Positions 46,836 through 60,524 of a DNA stretch of 64,000 bases are shown piece by piece (the first letter of the stretch is position 1; each line of letters begins with the position of its first letter). This DNA comes from Gordionus sp. m RMFG-2023 (lineage: Eukaryota; Nematomorpha; Gordioida; Chordodea; Parachordodidae): assembly GCF_954871325.1 (NCBI RefSeq), contig NC_088775.1, positions 83,057,561 to 83,121,560 of the forward strand, written 5' to 3'. The notes under the pieces are model-generated. The model saw nothing but the letters and a program-made list of their open reading frames with translations. It searched no databases and was not told the origin of the DNA. The position numbers and the translations under genes were made by a program.

Positions 46836-49243
46836 TTAATATAATATTACCCTAAAATCTCTTATTATTTCGCCAACCTGGGTAAGGTAATTTATAGAAC
46901 CTAATAAATTTAAAACTGCAAACAAAGAAATAACGGAAAAAAATAAGATACAAAAAAATGTGTAAATGAAATTACTATTGTATCCAATGAACGTGATGTA
47001 GATGTAATAAGCGGACGCGACCAACCAAAACACGTTACCAAAAGCAGTTGACATATGTGAATAACGGTAATTTAAGATTACTAATTTAAAATAATTTTTT
47101 TAAAAAATATTATGACAAATTAAGAGTGAATATAATCTCATTTAATTTCTAAAATGATATATAATGCATCTCATCTATAAATTTATAATAATAAAACAAA
47201 CCATAAATAACACTAAAAAGTTTACAAAATAATGAAACTATATTAATTTTATAAAAAGCAACATATCATTACTCTTAATGACAACCAGCGTTGTTGAACG
47301 TTACTCATTTTTTTAAGGAAGCGATAGATAATAGCTACTACCTTTTTATAAATGGTGATAGAGGTAGCTTGCTCCTTTTTTATTTTTTTTATAATAAATA
47401 CTAAAATTAATATATAATTTTCTAATTTATTTTAAAATTATAATCTTTATATTTTTATTTAATTTTGAAATTTATATACAAAATCTGCTTTATATATCTA
47501 ATTTATTTATCAAGTAATTTTAAATATAAACGCTAATAGAGATAGAAGAGGGAAGAAATTTTGAGACAGATGATGACAACAAAATTTCAATCTAGAAAAT
47601 TATATTCTGAAACTACCTTTTTCATAAATTTCAATAATATTTTAAATTTAATAAAAAAAAACTAGTGCAGGATTTAAATTTGGAGGCAAGAAATCTGATA
47701 ATAACACATAATAAATAAACATCAAAATCTTAAAGTTTTGGTGTAATAGAAGAGGCTAGCTATAGCTATATCCAACAAATTAAATTTAATTCATAATAAA
47801 TTTATTAATCCTACTAACATCAGAATCAAGTGTTTTGTTTCGGCAATTTTTTTGGTAGATAATCCCTCATTTATCATACTGATTCTCCTGGTACCAAAAT
47901 ATCTTGCTAGCTGAAAGTGATGGCAAGAATTTTGATAATATTTAAGAAATTTAAAATATCTATCAAATGTCTCTTACATCTGCAGTAGATTGTATTGCCT
48001 CATAATAGAAGTTAAAAAAGTATTTATGTTTTGATCTTATATTAACTTAATTTAATTCAAAGAACAGCTAAATATGCTATTGGTAATATTGTTTAATATA
48101 CCTTACAAAGATACATTAATAAAATTTCTTGACATTTAAATTAAAAATACAATTGAACATTTTTAATAATTTTTTATATATAAGTTTAGAAAATTAAATA
48201 TAGCAATGCCCGCAATCCACTGTTGAGTGATTATTTAATAAAGCTAAGTTTATACTTTATGATTGTCCCTTCAGTCTTGAGGAAAATTAAAAACAAGCAT
48301 ATATTTTACAATTTGAAATGTCAATTTTAGGGACAGATTAAATATATATTTTTTAATATAAAGTAAGCTAAAAGTAAAAGTGGTTTTGTTACTATTTAAA
48401 AAGCATCTAATGGCATACCCCTTTTTGGAAAATAGAGGTAGTACCCTACTTTAAAAAGTAGCATTTAACAACACTGGTGACAACCAAACCTCTTTTTAAG
48501 ATATTATATTAAATAATAAATGACTAACAAGAGATGAAAGGAAGAAGAATCCCATGAAGAATCAATAATAAAGGAAATAATGCATTAAGGTGGACATCAA
48601 AAGCATATGCCCATTCAACATCAACAAATTTATATCTTGAATCTATCATATATCGATTGGTAACAAACCTTTAAATAATATTTTAAAAATATTCTAAACT
48701 TTTCTGTAGCTTTAATTACCAAAACAAGGTAGCAATAACAATTCCCAATATTATACAATCAAATAAGGCACTCCAAAGCAAAAATTTTAAAAATCCAAGA
48801 ATTCCCAGGTGAAGTGTAAATGCAAAAGCAATTGATGATACTAAATATATTAATTTTGATAAAAATTAAGCAATTTATTACTGCTGATCATTCCAATTAA
48901 TAGAATTAAAAAGGCAGGATCATCTCTAGCAAATTGATCTTTGGTGTCTTGAAAATTATAAAATAATTGGTAAAAAACGTAAATAATTACTCTTTCGATA
49001 TTGAAAATCACGAAAACTATATTAGAATATGAAGAAATATATAATAATATATAAATAAAATTACACTTTTTGAGGAGATATCATTAAGTATAAAATTTGC
49101 CATAGAGCAAATTGATAATCCATTTGTCTAAATTTAAATATCCGGCCAACATATTTTTTTACTTTTATGAGCCTATCATGCTTGAAACTAACGGGATGAT
49201 GTCTATAGATGTCATCGTGTGGATTTTGAATAAAATCTACCAT
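46836..49243 (-). CDS. unc-50: UNC-50 family Golgi/ER membrane protein (6 exons)
   Basis: Inferred exons on the minus strand are 49243-49065, 49016-48991 (26 bp), 48947-48882, 48840-48720, 48668-48529 and 47080-46836. All junctions are GT-AG and the phases match, giving 777 nt or 258 aa, close to the human protein (about 259). Segments follow the family in order: FKFRQMDYQFALWQILYL, SPQKVFRDFQYRKNTKDQ, FARDDPAFLILL, DVEWAYAFDVHLNA, GNVFWLV and YYIYITFIGY. The family has several membrane helices, works in the Golgi/ER and is needed for assembly of some nicotinic acetylcholine receptors in worms. Four introns are 41-51 bp; the last is 1448 bp because of a transposon. No disabling change is seen. 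Confidence 0.95.
47286..48476. mobile_element. hAT-type element in the last unc-50 intron
   Basis: Ends CAGCGTTGTTGAACGTTAC and GTAGCATTTAACAACACTG are inverted repeats, flanked by ATGACAAC (47278-47285) and GTGACAAC (48477-48484), an 8 bp duplication with one change. Without it the intron would be about 250 bp. It has no transposase and does not touch the splice sites. Confidence 0.83.
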
Positions 49244-49276
49244 ATGGTTTTGATTTTTAAAGGATAGATGTATGTT

Positions 49277-49449
49277 TTAATAGTGTTGTTAAATAGCCCA
49301 ATATGAGCCTATTTTTAATTCGGCTAGCTCAATAATTTACCCGAAAAATATAGCCTATATCTCAAGATATTATTAATATTTATCTAAATCTAAAACTTGT
49401 AAGTTAGCCCTCTCTTAAAATTGGCTCAAAAAGCCGTTAACAACACTAT
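49277..49449. mobile_element. TAGTGTTGTT-family MITE
   Basis: Ends TAGTGTTGTTAAATAGCC and GCCGTTAACAACACTA, with inner GGCTAGCTCA words as in the 19988 copy. It lies about 30 bp upstream of the unc-50 start codon, so it is in or beside the promoter or 5' leader. A clean 8 bp duplication is not visible. Confidence 0.75.
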
Positions 49450-49976
49450 TAAATAGTGACCTGGTTGAATAGGAATATAGATGTAATTAATGTTGCTGTA
49501 CTTTAGAGGCCGACTAGAAAACCAAGGAGAATTCGCCACGAGGCCACAAGAAAATGTTGATTCAAGGTAAATCAGGAAAAATTCACCGATAGAAAAATAT
49601 ATTTATGATATAATTATAACCTTTCTATTATTGTTATCATATTTACATATTATATTTTAAAACTAGTAAATTTTATATTTTAGCATTTAGAATATAATAT
49701 TAATATATTTCTTGAGGATTATCATTTAGCTATTGCTTATTTTATGGGTTTTCATTTTTTCAAAATAAAAATTTTGCGTTTTAATTATAGCTTTGAAGTA
49801 ATAAATAAAAAAATTGAGAGATTCAAAATAATATCCATCTATATTTGAAAGGATAAAGTTTTATAAAAATGAGAATTAAAATTATGGAAATGAGATGAGA
49901 TGAATTATATCAAATCAGAGATTAATTGGAATAGATCATATTCTGAAGTAAATGTTGAAAAGGTAAGCTGAATAGA
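49450..49976. other. Upstream intergenic sequence
   Basis: No gene recognised. Confidence 0.4.
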
Positions 49977-50533
49977 CAGTGGCGTAGCTGCGGGGGTGGT
50001 TTTCGGGTTTGGACTTCTCCCAGAGCAAATTTTTTTTTTTAGATTATACGTTCAAAAGACTTAAAAGTGACTTTGTATCAAATAAATACCATTAATATTT
50101 ATATTTTTCTGGTTTTGATGTTTGTGAAAGGATATTATATTACTATTGAATTTATTCTGGGTAGTATTATTATAAAGTCATTGAGAATAATCTACTAAAT
50201 TATAATAACATTATCTACTAATTTATAATAACATTATCTACTAAATTATAATAACATTATTTACTAAATTATAATAACATTATCTACTAAATTATAATAA
50301 CATTATCTACTAAATTATAATAACATTATCTACTAAATTATAATAACATTATCTACTAAATTATAATAACATTATTCATGCATTTAAAAATATTTATATA
50401 TATTGTCGAAGATGTGGTTATGATTTTTAAGATAAACCCTGCCGAAGGCCCGTTAAAGGGGGTCTGGGGGCGAAGCCCTTAGGATTTTATATGTATGGAC
50501 CCCCTCTAAGGAAAATTCCTAGCTACGCCACTG
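49977..50533. mobile_element. hAT-type MITE containing a minisatellite
   Basis: Perfect 8 bp duplication TGAATAGA (49969-49976 and 50534-50541). Ends CAGTGGCGTAGCTGCGGG and CCTAGCTACGCCACTG. Subterminal GGGGGTCTGGGGGCGAAGCCC resembles that of the 36037 element, so the two families are related. Inside, a 22 bp unit (ATTATAATAACATTATCTACTA) is repeated about eight times (50190-50375). Confidence 0.9.
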
Positions 50534-51058
50534 TGAATAGAGGTAAGCTGAAACCTTTCGATGAATCAAAATCCAAGTGAAAAGGTCTTGAAGATTATCA
50601 AAGATAACCATTATAACTTTGAAGTTAAATTGAATTTAATTTTAAGAGATATTGTAACAAACGAATTGATTTGAAAATATATAGTGTAAAAGACAGCTGG
50701 TTTTGACGAATCAAAGATGAGAATGGAAGCTATAAAGTAATCTAAAATAGGTGAAACCATATGATGACCTGAGTACGTGAAAATTTTTTTATGTGGTTTT
50801 ATGATCGCGACCGCTCTAAGTGCGCTTGGATCAATAAATCGTTTGAGGCTAAAATCTCATCAGCGCTAAATAGTTGATTGAGAATCTGTACAAATTTTAA
50901 AGGTTAAATCAGCTTTAATTATTTTAGAAATTTTTGTAATATTCATGCACTCCTCATTATATGCAAACTAAAAATTAAAATATTTTATCAGCTTGAAAAA
51001 TGATCGGAGATGTCAAGTAATCACTTTCATAATCTTCCATTAAATATAGAGAGATTAA
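50534..51058. other. Intergenic sequence
   Basis: No gene recognised. Confidence 0.4.
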
Positions 51059-51430
51059 AATGGCAGCAAATTTTGAATTACTACCAGATAACCCTTGGAC
51101 ACAAAATGAAATGCTAAATATTAGAAGTCGAATAAAGAGAATGTTCAGCAGTTAACGTAAAGATGAATACCCGCAAATACCATTGACCTCTATACTGTTA
51201 AAGTTTGAAATAATGGATCAAATTATAAATAGTTTGATAAATGAATGTGCACTATTTGTTCGAATATGAAATAAATATCAAAGTTATCCTAAAAATTTCT
51301 TGAAGAAAGTTTTTGTTATGATTTGTATTTATCGAATATGTATAGTATTGTTTAAGAAGAAATGGTAGAGATTCCGGGAGAATTATTGGAAGTGTAAAGG
51401 TGATAATGTACTTTAGAAGTGATATCTAGA
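51059..51430 (+). pseudogene. Broken coding-like block of unknown family
   Basis: It starts with a protein-like segment (MAANFELLPDNPWTQNEM, then LNIRSRIKRMF) and continues with coding-like composition, but is not open throughout. It abuts the LTR-like block at 51440, so it may be a retroelement remnant. I do not recognise the protein. Confidence 0.35.
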
Positions 51431-51439
51431 AATAGAAAA

Positions 51440-51965
51440 ATATAAATTTAAAATAAATATTATTAAAATCTTTAAAAACGTAAAAATTGTCAACTTTATT
51501 AATAATTTCAACCACGATTTAAGTAATTTTATTCAATTCTTTAAAACACAAAATTTTATAACTTTTATAGTAATTTCCAAACGCAATAATTACCAAATTT
51601 TATAATGATGACTTTTTTATGAATGTTTTAATTTTAATATATTTTCTTTTTTTACAATAAGAATTAATATTCAAAAATTAAAAAAATTCGATGTTCATAA
51701 CTTCATAACAATTTTATAATAATTTAAAATTTAATATTACATTAAACATTCAAATATATATATATATATTAAAAAAAATATTCAAATATATTCATAAAAA
51801 AAAAGCAAAAATATACAAATAACTCTAAATATTACCGTAAATAATCAAATATACAAATTTAGAAATCCAGTATAAATATTCAAATATAAAAATTCAAGTA
51901 CAATAATTATTCAAATATACAAATTTAAAAAACCAAAAGTACAATAATACAACAGTTTCAATATT
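51440..51965. repeat. LTR-like block, inverted relative of 45873-46345
   Basis: The reverse complement begins TGTTGTATTATTGTACTTTT and follows the 45873 block. No second LTR in the same orientation is found nearby, so it is a solo or fragmentary copy. Confidence 0.6.
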
Positions 51966-52979
51966 GTAAAATGTTGGCAAAAAATTATAATAAGAACTGT
52001 TTTCATTTCCTCGGAATTTACAAAGATTTAATATCTAGGTTAAATAAAAGTACTAACAATATAATTTGTTATAGTGAGTCTTATAAACGAAAATGTAATA
52101 ACACAAAATGATAATAATTCCAACCAAGTGCAAACAATAACAAGTATTTATTAAATTAAATTATCTCAAAAAAAATTAACATAATGAGATAAAGAATTAA
52201 TTATAATTTTTCTGTAAAGTCTAAAAGCAGTGTAATAACGTATAAACAGAGACTATTTTTCAAATATTTGATTGTCTAATTTAATATTATAGCAAAATAT
52301 TCTCATTTTAAGCATTCGAGAAAATGCTTATAAATAAATTATCATTTTCGTCTGCTGTTTGGTCTATTAATTAAATTAAATTTGTAAATAAGAGTTCTAA
52401 GGGAGCAAATGAAGGTAAATGTATTGTAACGAATAAATATTTATTTAATTATTGGATATTTATGCTGCATATTAATTTGAATGATGGATTGTTAAGGTAT
52501 AATATTATTTCATTTTCCTTTTGTAGACTACAAATGTGTATATATATTTAAAAAAAATTTTTTCGGTTCTATCATGTAAACTAATGTAATGTATTATAAA
52601 GTTAGCATGCTTTAAATGAAAGATTTGTTTTTCACAATCTATAGTTTATTAGATTCATTTTCGTTTTAGCTAAAATAACATTGTATTTGTTTTTGTAACT
52701 ATAACATAATATATTATTTGTTACTTTTATAAACAATCTTTTTTCGCCTGATTGTATTGGCTAACGAAAAACAAGAAAATCAAAAAGAAATAGGGAATAA
52801 AATTTTTTCATTTTCAAATCTTTCGTTATAGGATTTAGTGATTTCGTTTTCATTTTCTTGTCAGTTTAATTCGGTAATCCTTTTCTATTCACGAATGTAT
52901 ATTGTCAATATGTCTGACTTTATATCTAAAATTAGCCTTATTCTCGGTGAATTATGTATAATGTAATGTAATGTAGGAT
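51966..52979. other. AT-rich spacer
   Basis: No gene or bounded element recognised. Confidence 0.4.
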
Positions 52980-54469
52980 TTAGATTCTATAGGACAATTT
53001 TTAATAATAATCCTATATTTGCAAATAATATGATTTTAGATAAAAGACCAGAGGCTTCGACTGAATCATGAATTGAAACCTCTGAATTAAGAGTTCTATT
53101 AGAAAAGTAAAATAATACTTCACCAATAGCCTCAAAATTCTCATAAATAATGCGAGATGTTTCCAAATGACCAGTCCACCTCTGGTCTAAAATCTCTTAA
53201 GGGCGTGGCCTGTATATTTACAGGATACGTTAAAACGCCTGAAAAAATTATACAATGCATATGATAAATTAAAAAAATTAGAAATAATAACAATATTATT
53301 ATATCAATTTTGAACCACAAGATGCAACTTGTGGTTGTAGCAATGTAAAAAGGAACATTTTTATTAATTTTTTTTTGAAGAAGTGTTTGCACTCCTCCAT
53401 TTCGGCCAGACATAACGTTTGCACCATCATATGCCTGGATTATTATATTAGCTGGATTAATATTTAGATCATTAAGTTGCTTTAAAATGCAATCTGTAAT
53501 GCTTTCAGCAGAAAGACACTCTAAATTAATGATTCCTATTAAATTTTCTTGGATTTCTCCAGAAAAAATATAGCGAATTATTATGCTCAGGTTTTCACAA
53601 CCTGAAGCATCTTTTGTCTCATCAGCCTTAAGACAAAAAAAGGCATCTCGCTTTTATTATATTTGTCTGAAATATGTTCAAGCACCATATCTGCCATAAT
53701 GGATATTACTTTGTTTTGAATCTGTGATGATGTATACTGGGCATTTTGGGGTATAAATTTCATAATTTTATTTAATTCAGGGTCTTTTTGGATGATGTAG
53801 GAAAACATTGCTATAAATAGCCCAGAAGAATAAATTATATTTTCATCTTATGCAGCATCCGTAATATTTGTTGAACCAGTCCCACGGAAAGGTAGCTCTT
53901 GTATGCTAAGAAATAGCATCAAATCAAATATTGATTTAATAGAATATTGATTAATTTGATCACCTCCCAACATTTTAGTTATTTCTGTACCTTTGTTTAT
54001 ATTTTGATTTTTATCTGCCATATTGTAATTGAATTTAAATGAGCTTTTGAGCTCTCGTGTTTTAGCAGTCCCTTCTTGGCAGCTAACGCATTTTTCCAAT
54101 TTCTGATTCCCGTTTGTCCAAATTCATCCCTTGGATTACACAAGTATTTCCTACATGGAAAACAAAAGGCAGCGTCAGCTTTTACACTATACTCCAACCA
54201 GTCTCGGCCTCTATACCATGATTTTTGAAATGATCTTTGCCTTCCATGGATATCTTTTTTCGCGTAATTGTTTAATTTGATTTGATTTGGTTTATTCTGG
54301 CCAAGGTCACCTGGGATTTGAATTGAACCATTAGAGGACTTTTTTGACATTAAAAATATTATAATTAATAAATTGTAATGAGGGAAAGGGTCATAAATAA
54401 TAATGTTCATCAGGATGGGCGAAGGAAAGGCATGCTGAAAATGAAAAAACACAAAATTTATCTTGTATT

Positions 54470-54772
54470 TGTTGTATGATACAACGTATTGGTGTTTTCA
54501 ATTACAATTATGTTTAATATTACTTTTTGACAAATGTTTCACTTAAGGCGAAAAGAAGATATATTATATTGTAATAATATATTAAAGGTTGTTAATTATA
54601 TAACGTGATTGGAAACAATTGATTTTCAAGATATAAAAAGAATATTTATTTTTGATATACATACAGATAAAAACCATTCATTTTTATTTTCTATATTATC
54701 AAATAAAAAGACCACATCACATTCAAACCACATCACATTCAAGTTATTCTAAATATTTAATTTTATTCAATA
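54470..54772 (+). repeat. 5' LTR of the gypsy element
   Basis: Starts TGTTGTATGATACAACG and ends TTATTCAATA. Preceded by GTATT (54465-54469), the left half of the target duplication. It differs from the 3' LTR by a few substitutions and several small insertions. Confidence 0.85.
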
Positions 54773-57700
54773 TGGTGGAGGATAGAAATGATGTAAAGAT
54801 CAAGGTATTGTTGAAGACATTGGATCTAAAATTTCTTGCGGAGAATATTGTAGATGAAGCTACAAAAAATATAAACGATTCGAAACATTGGATAAAGAGA
54901 TGGTTGTGAGTATCATGGATAACATTGATAATTTATCATATCAACAAATGAAAGATTTAATACAAAAGAAAGTTGAAAAGAACAAAATCACGCGTATTTT
55001 GGAGTTGTTCAATACAAAACCGGACAGACTTGAGTCTTCCAGAGAGTATTTCGATAGACTGAAAGTGTATGGTTCGGGGCTCAATCCTGAATTTTTGTCG
55101 GTGCAATTTATGTTGAATTGTCGTAATGAAAAGCTAAAAACAAGGTTGATAGAAGAAAATACTACAGAGCTTAATATTATAGAGGACATTGTTGTCAAAT
55201 TTCAATCGTTGGAGATTAATAATAATAAAACATATGTAGAGAAAGATTCTTGGAGAAGAGAGGATAGAACCGATTGGCAAGGCTATTCGTCTTGGAAAGA
55301 GAACAAGCAGGCTTTTAAGGCCAACACCAAAAACAACTACAACAATAACAACAACAACAACAATTTCAAAAAAGAAATGATACAAACGCCATATAATTTG
55401 AGGCCAAGGAATAAGATAAATTTTATTAATGATTTTATGATTAATATGCAACTTAATAATCTAAATTTTTCTTTTTTGATAGATACGGGTTCTCCGTTGA
55501 CATCCTTGCCCATTAAAGATTTTGAAAAATTGGAGAATTATGAAGAATTTGAGTTGGAAAATTGTTCTAAAAAATTATTCTCTTATGAGGGTTCTCCTAT
55601 CACAGTCGTTGGTCAGGTCTCGAATATTAAGGTTAAATATTTGAATACAATTAAATATTTAAATTTGTATGTATTGGATGGGGAGGGACCACCGCTATGT
55701 GGTCAAGACTGGATTAAAGAATTTGATATAATCAAATTCAACGTTGATGTAAACACTATTAATAAGAATGAGATAGGAGATAGGGTAAATTTTTTAACTT
55801 TTAACAATCCTTTCAAAGATACTGATAAATTTTATAAAAAAAATTATGTCATTCAATCGTTATTTACTAAAAAAGGGTATTTTGAAGAGAGTTGTGACAT
55901 CAACAAACTAATTAAGAAATTTAATTGTGTTTTTAATGATAGAATTGGAAAAGTCAAAAATTTGGAAATAGACATTTTATTAAAAAATGACTTTAAGTTA
56001 AAATTTGTGAAGTGCTCTTCGAGTTAGAAGAGGAATTAGAAAACACTATAGAGCAATGGCGCCAGCAGGGAGAAGCCTGTCAGATTTTCACAATGGGCCA
56101 CTCCATTAGTGTTAGTTAAAAAAAAAATAATACGTAGAGAGTTTGTGCTACTTTAAAGTTACTGTAAACCCACAATAAGAAAGGTTCGAATAACCGCTTC
56201 CAAGGATTAATAACATAATTGCTAAAGTAGGTAATGGAAAGTTTTTTTCAAAAATAGATTTCTCATCGGGGTATCTGCAGATTCCTGTATCTAAAGAAAC
56301 TTCCAAATTTCTGACCGTCTCCACACACAAGGGTCTTTTTCAATTTAATAGACTACCTTTTGGGCTTACAGTATCAACTGCTTATTTTCAGAAGACTATG
56401 GATGAAATATTTGCTGATATTAAGGGGTCATTTATTATTTAGATGATTTGTTAATTTTTGGTAAGGATAAGTTAGACCATTTTTATAAATTGAAAAGAGT
56501 GTTTGAAAGAATATTGGAATTTGGGCTGATTGGAAATATTAAAAAAAGTGAGTTTTACAAAGAGAGTATAAAATATTTAGGTTATTTAATAAGTGACAAA
56601 GGTATACTACCAATCTAAGAAAATATTGATCCTATAAGTACAATGACCGAAATAAGAATAAGGATGAATTACATTCTTGGTTGGGTCTTATAAATTATTA
56701 TTCTAGATTTATAAGAGATTTTTCTAAATTATCAGCTAATTTATATGATTTACTTAAAAGGGGTAATAAATTTTGTTGGGGAATCAATGAAGGAACTAGT
56801 TTTTACGAAATTAGAGAAAAATTGTGTAATGCACCAATTCTTGCACATAATGATAGAAATAAGGAATTGTTAATTTCAACGGATGCGTCCAATAAAGGCA
56901 TGGGTGCAGTTTTATTTCAGATAGAAGAAGATGGGTTAGAAAGGCCAATTGAGTTTATGTCTAAGGCATGGGCTGGAGCTGAAAAAAGATATTCAAATAT
57001 TGAAAAAGAAGGATTGTCTGTTGTTTTGGCAGAAAAAAAATGGAAAGAATTTGTAGTAGGTAGGAGATTTAAAATTTTTTCGGACCATAAACCACTGGTG
57101 AATTTGTTTGGAGTAGATCCTGTTAAGCTTTACAATATGTCTCCAAGATTACAGAAATGGGCTTTTTGTTTAGCCGGTTTTGATTTTGACATTAATTATA
57201 GGAGGGGTAAGGATCAAATCATTCCTGATGGATTATCAAGGTTAATTAAGGAAGATATCATTTGTTTTGTTAATGTTAATAATGATATGAAGGATTTAAG
57301 AATAATTAACAATTTAGAATTGATTAAAGGAGAAACCTTTTTAGATTCAGAATTAATCCAAGTTAAAAAAATTGTGTTGGAAAAAGGTGAAAATGATACG
57401 CTGATTAAAGGTTACAAGGCATTCGGTAATTTGTTGAATATTAAGAATGATTGTATTTTTAAGGGCGAACAAGTTATTATTCCTCAAAGGTTAAGAAAAA
57501 GTTTCTTAGCGTGTTACATGAGGGTCATATTGGGTTGTATAGGATGTTAGATACTATGGAAAGGTATTTTTGGTGGCCAGGAGTCAATAAAGATATTAAA
57601 GAAATGATTTTTAGATGTAATATGTGCATGATCAATGTGCCTAAACTCCCAAAAGTTAAACAAAATTATTGGGTACAACCTAACAAACCCTGGTACCGAG

Positions 57701-58734
57701 TCTATATTGATTTTTTTGGACCTATTAAAAATTTTTATGGATTAGTAATTATTGATGGTACTCTCGCTGGTTAGAGATTATTAAGGTGAAAAACATTAAT
57801 GCGACTACCACCATTATGGTATTAAATAATCTTTTTTCCAGATTTGGGTATCCAGTAGAATTGGTATCAGATAATGGACCAGCTTTTAGGTCTGTTGATT
57901 TTAATAACTTTTTAAAAGAAAAGGGAATTCTACATATATATACTCCTGCATACCATCTTGCGTCAAATGGCATGGCTGAAAGAGCTGTACGATCAGCAAA
58001 AAATATGATATATAAATTAGGAGGCTGGGATGACATTTTGGAAGATGTGTTGTTAAATTATCGCAACACGAAACATGCGGTTACTAAGTCATCACCTGCT
58101 TTTAGATTATTCGGAAAGGAGGGAAATGGAATTTTTTAAAAGACGATGACTGTGATTGTAGACCCAATGTAAAAAGAATAAATCAGAGAATTAACATTAG
58201 GCAACTCTGTCTTTATTAAAGTGGACTCCAATCAAGAATGGCGTGTGGGGATTGTCGTTGGGAGAATTAGTAACGTCATTTGGGAAATTCAGGTAGATGA
58301 TAAGCTTCTCTTTGTTCATATTGATCACATTAGAAATTATTAATAGGAATATATTGTATATTTTTTTTTAACTTTTATATTGTTGGTTACAAATATTAAA
58401 GCATCATACATTGCAAAGAATATGGGTGGTGACGATATGGTGCGAGGTTCGAGTCAGTAAAAATATATTTTATTAACTAACTTTTTCATTTCATACTTCA
58501 ATTATATACATTTTTTATAGGTCCAAATTAGAATATAAACGAAATATAAAAAAGTAAAATAATATATAAAAAAGTAAGGTTACGCCGTTTATAAAATAAA
58601 ATTAGATTATAACAAAAATAATAAAAGTTCAAATGCAAAAAACAAAAAATAAGATAAAGGAATAACGCAACATACATATTCTATCTTTCCTAGTTATGAT
58701 AATTATGATTAATAAGTTACATTGTTAATAATGA

Positions 58735-58975
58735 TAATAATTCCCCTTTCCAATTGTAATTGTTTATTATATTCCAATATAATTCCCCCCAATTGTAATT
58801 GTTTATTATATTCCAAAATAAGGAAATAATAACAATAATTCCTTCCCAAATGTAATTGTTTATTATATTCCAAAAAAGAAAATAATGACAATAATTTCCC
58901 TTCCCAAATATAATTGTTTATTATATTCCAAAAAAGGAAATAATGACAATAATTCCCCTTCCCCAATTGTAGTTC
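58735..58975. repeat. About 60 bp minisatellite in the gypsy 3' non-coding part
   Basis: Units of AATTGTAATTGTTTATTATA plus TTCCAAAA-AGGAAATAATGACAATAA-type sequence are repeated about four times with variable length. Tandem repeats next to the 3' LTR are common in this class of element. Confidence 0.8.
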
Positions 58976-59216
58976 CTACTATCCCCATATATATATTATT
59001 TTTTATATAATTCCTTGTTAATCTTAATGTAAGTATTGGGTATTATTTTAATAATTAAACCATTATTGTAACATTAAATATTAACCCTATCACTCATTTA
59101 ACATTATAAGATTTTCCTCCCTCATGCCAAACGAGTTCTTTCCTTTCCCATTTTTGTACCTTGTTGTGTTTTCAAGACTTTAATTTTTTTATATATTTTT
59201 TTTTGGAGGTGGTGCA

Positions 59217-59509
59217 TGTTGTATGATACAACGTATATTATGTATTTTAAGTGGTGTTTTCAATTACAATTATGTTTAATATTACTTATTGACAAATGTT
59301 TCACTTAAGGCGAAAAGAAGATATATTATATTGTAATAATATATTAAAGGTTGTTAATTATATAACGTGATTGGAAACAATTGATTTTCGAGATATATTT
59401 ATTTTTGATATACATACAGATAAAAACCATACATTTTTATTTTCTATATTATCAAATAAAAAGACCACATCACATTCAAGTTATTCTATATATTTACTCT
59501 TATTCAATA
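59217..59509 (+). repeat. 3' LTR of the gypsy element
   Basis: Starts TGTTGTATGATACAACG after a T/G-rich tract and ends TTATTCAATA, followed by GTATT (59510-59514), the right half of the target duplication. Confidence 0.85.
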
Positions 59510-60524
59510 GTATTTAAGATACAAGTATTTGCTATATGATGAAGATTATCAGTAAAGTTGATCAGTAAAATTATAGATATTCAGTATTAAAAACTAGAAA
59601 GAGGTCATAAACATTATATCAATAAAGATTAACAAAAAAATTTAATATTTTTATATTTATAAATCAATTACTAGTTGCCTCTTGATCTTGACAATGAGAA
59701 ACTGAACTGCTAGATGAAGATGATTGAGTCTCTTCTTCGTCTTTATTTGTTTTAAAATCAAAATGTAATAATGAAACACCATAATCTCCTACTCCTATTG
59801 ATATTGTCAAAAATATATAAATAGAAATTAAATTTTAAACTATTTACCATCTTCCTCCTCCTAAGTGTAGTGAGGATCATTTTCTAGATTATTAGCATTC
59901 ATATCTTGAAATATGAGTGAATATATTTCTTTTAATAATTAAAATTATACAAAAATGATAATATTAATAATAAATGTCTGTCACTTATCTTATATAAAAT
60001 AAATATATATGAAATAATAATATATAGGTATTGCCTTATATCAATATCATATAAGTCATGAAATAATAATATAAATTTATACTTATATGAGAAGAATCAG
60101 TTTCTGAAATTTCTGATGTAGTATTACTAGTAGTTTGTAGAGGTGATGTTGCTTGATATTTGTTTAACTTTAACTTAAAATAAGATTTAATAACTGATTG
60201 TTTCTTCATAATTTTAAAATAAACGTTGTAAAATAAAATAACTGGTTATATATTATAATATAAATGTGATACCTATAGAGAATGCTATACACAACAAAAA
60301 CAAATGAAAAAAAATGAATGAATGATAATTTAATATTGGGTAAAAATACAAATAAAACAGGATAGAAAAAAATTTACACTAGACATGTTTGTAGAATATT
60401 CAAAATTTATTTTAAAAATATAAAAATAATCAATTCTAAATAGACATGTTTTTTGAATATTTTTGAATAAATATTCAAAATTTATATTAAAAATATAAAA
60501 ATAATCAATTCTCTAAAAAAAATT

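Larger units (their letters stand above)
54470..59509 (+). mobile_element. Ty3/gypsy LTR retrotransposon, broken
   Basis: A 5.04 kb element with LTRs of about 300 bp and a 5 bp target duplication GTATT. Parts in order: a small gag-like region (about 54775-55430), an aspartic protease with LIDTGSPLTSLP (about 55470), reverse transcriptase (about 56030-56680), RNase H with STDASNKGMGAVLFQ (about 56840-57240), and integrase with an H2C2 zinc-binding part and SDNGPAF (about 57500-58340). A long non-coding 3' part with a minisatellite and a purine-rich tract precedes the 3' LTR. The copy is broken at a handful of points. High LTR similarity suggests it is fairly young. It lies inside the hAT transposase gene. 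Confidence 0.93.
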
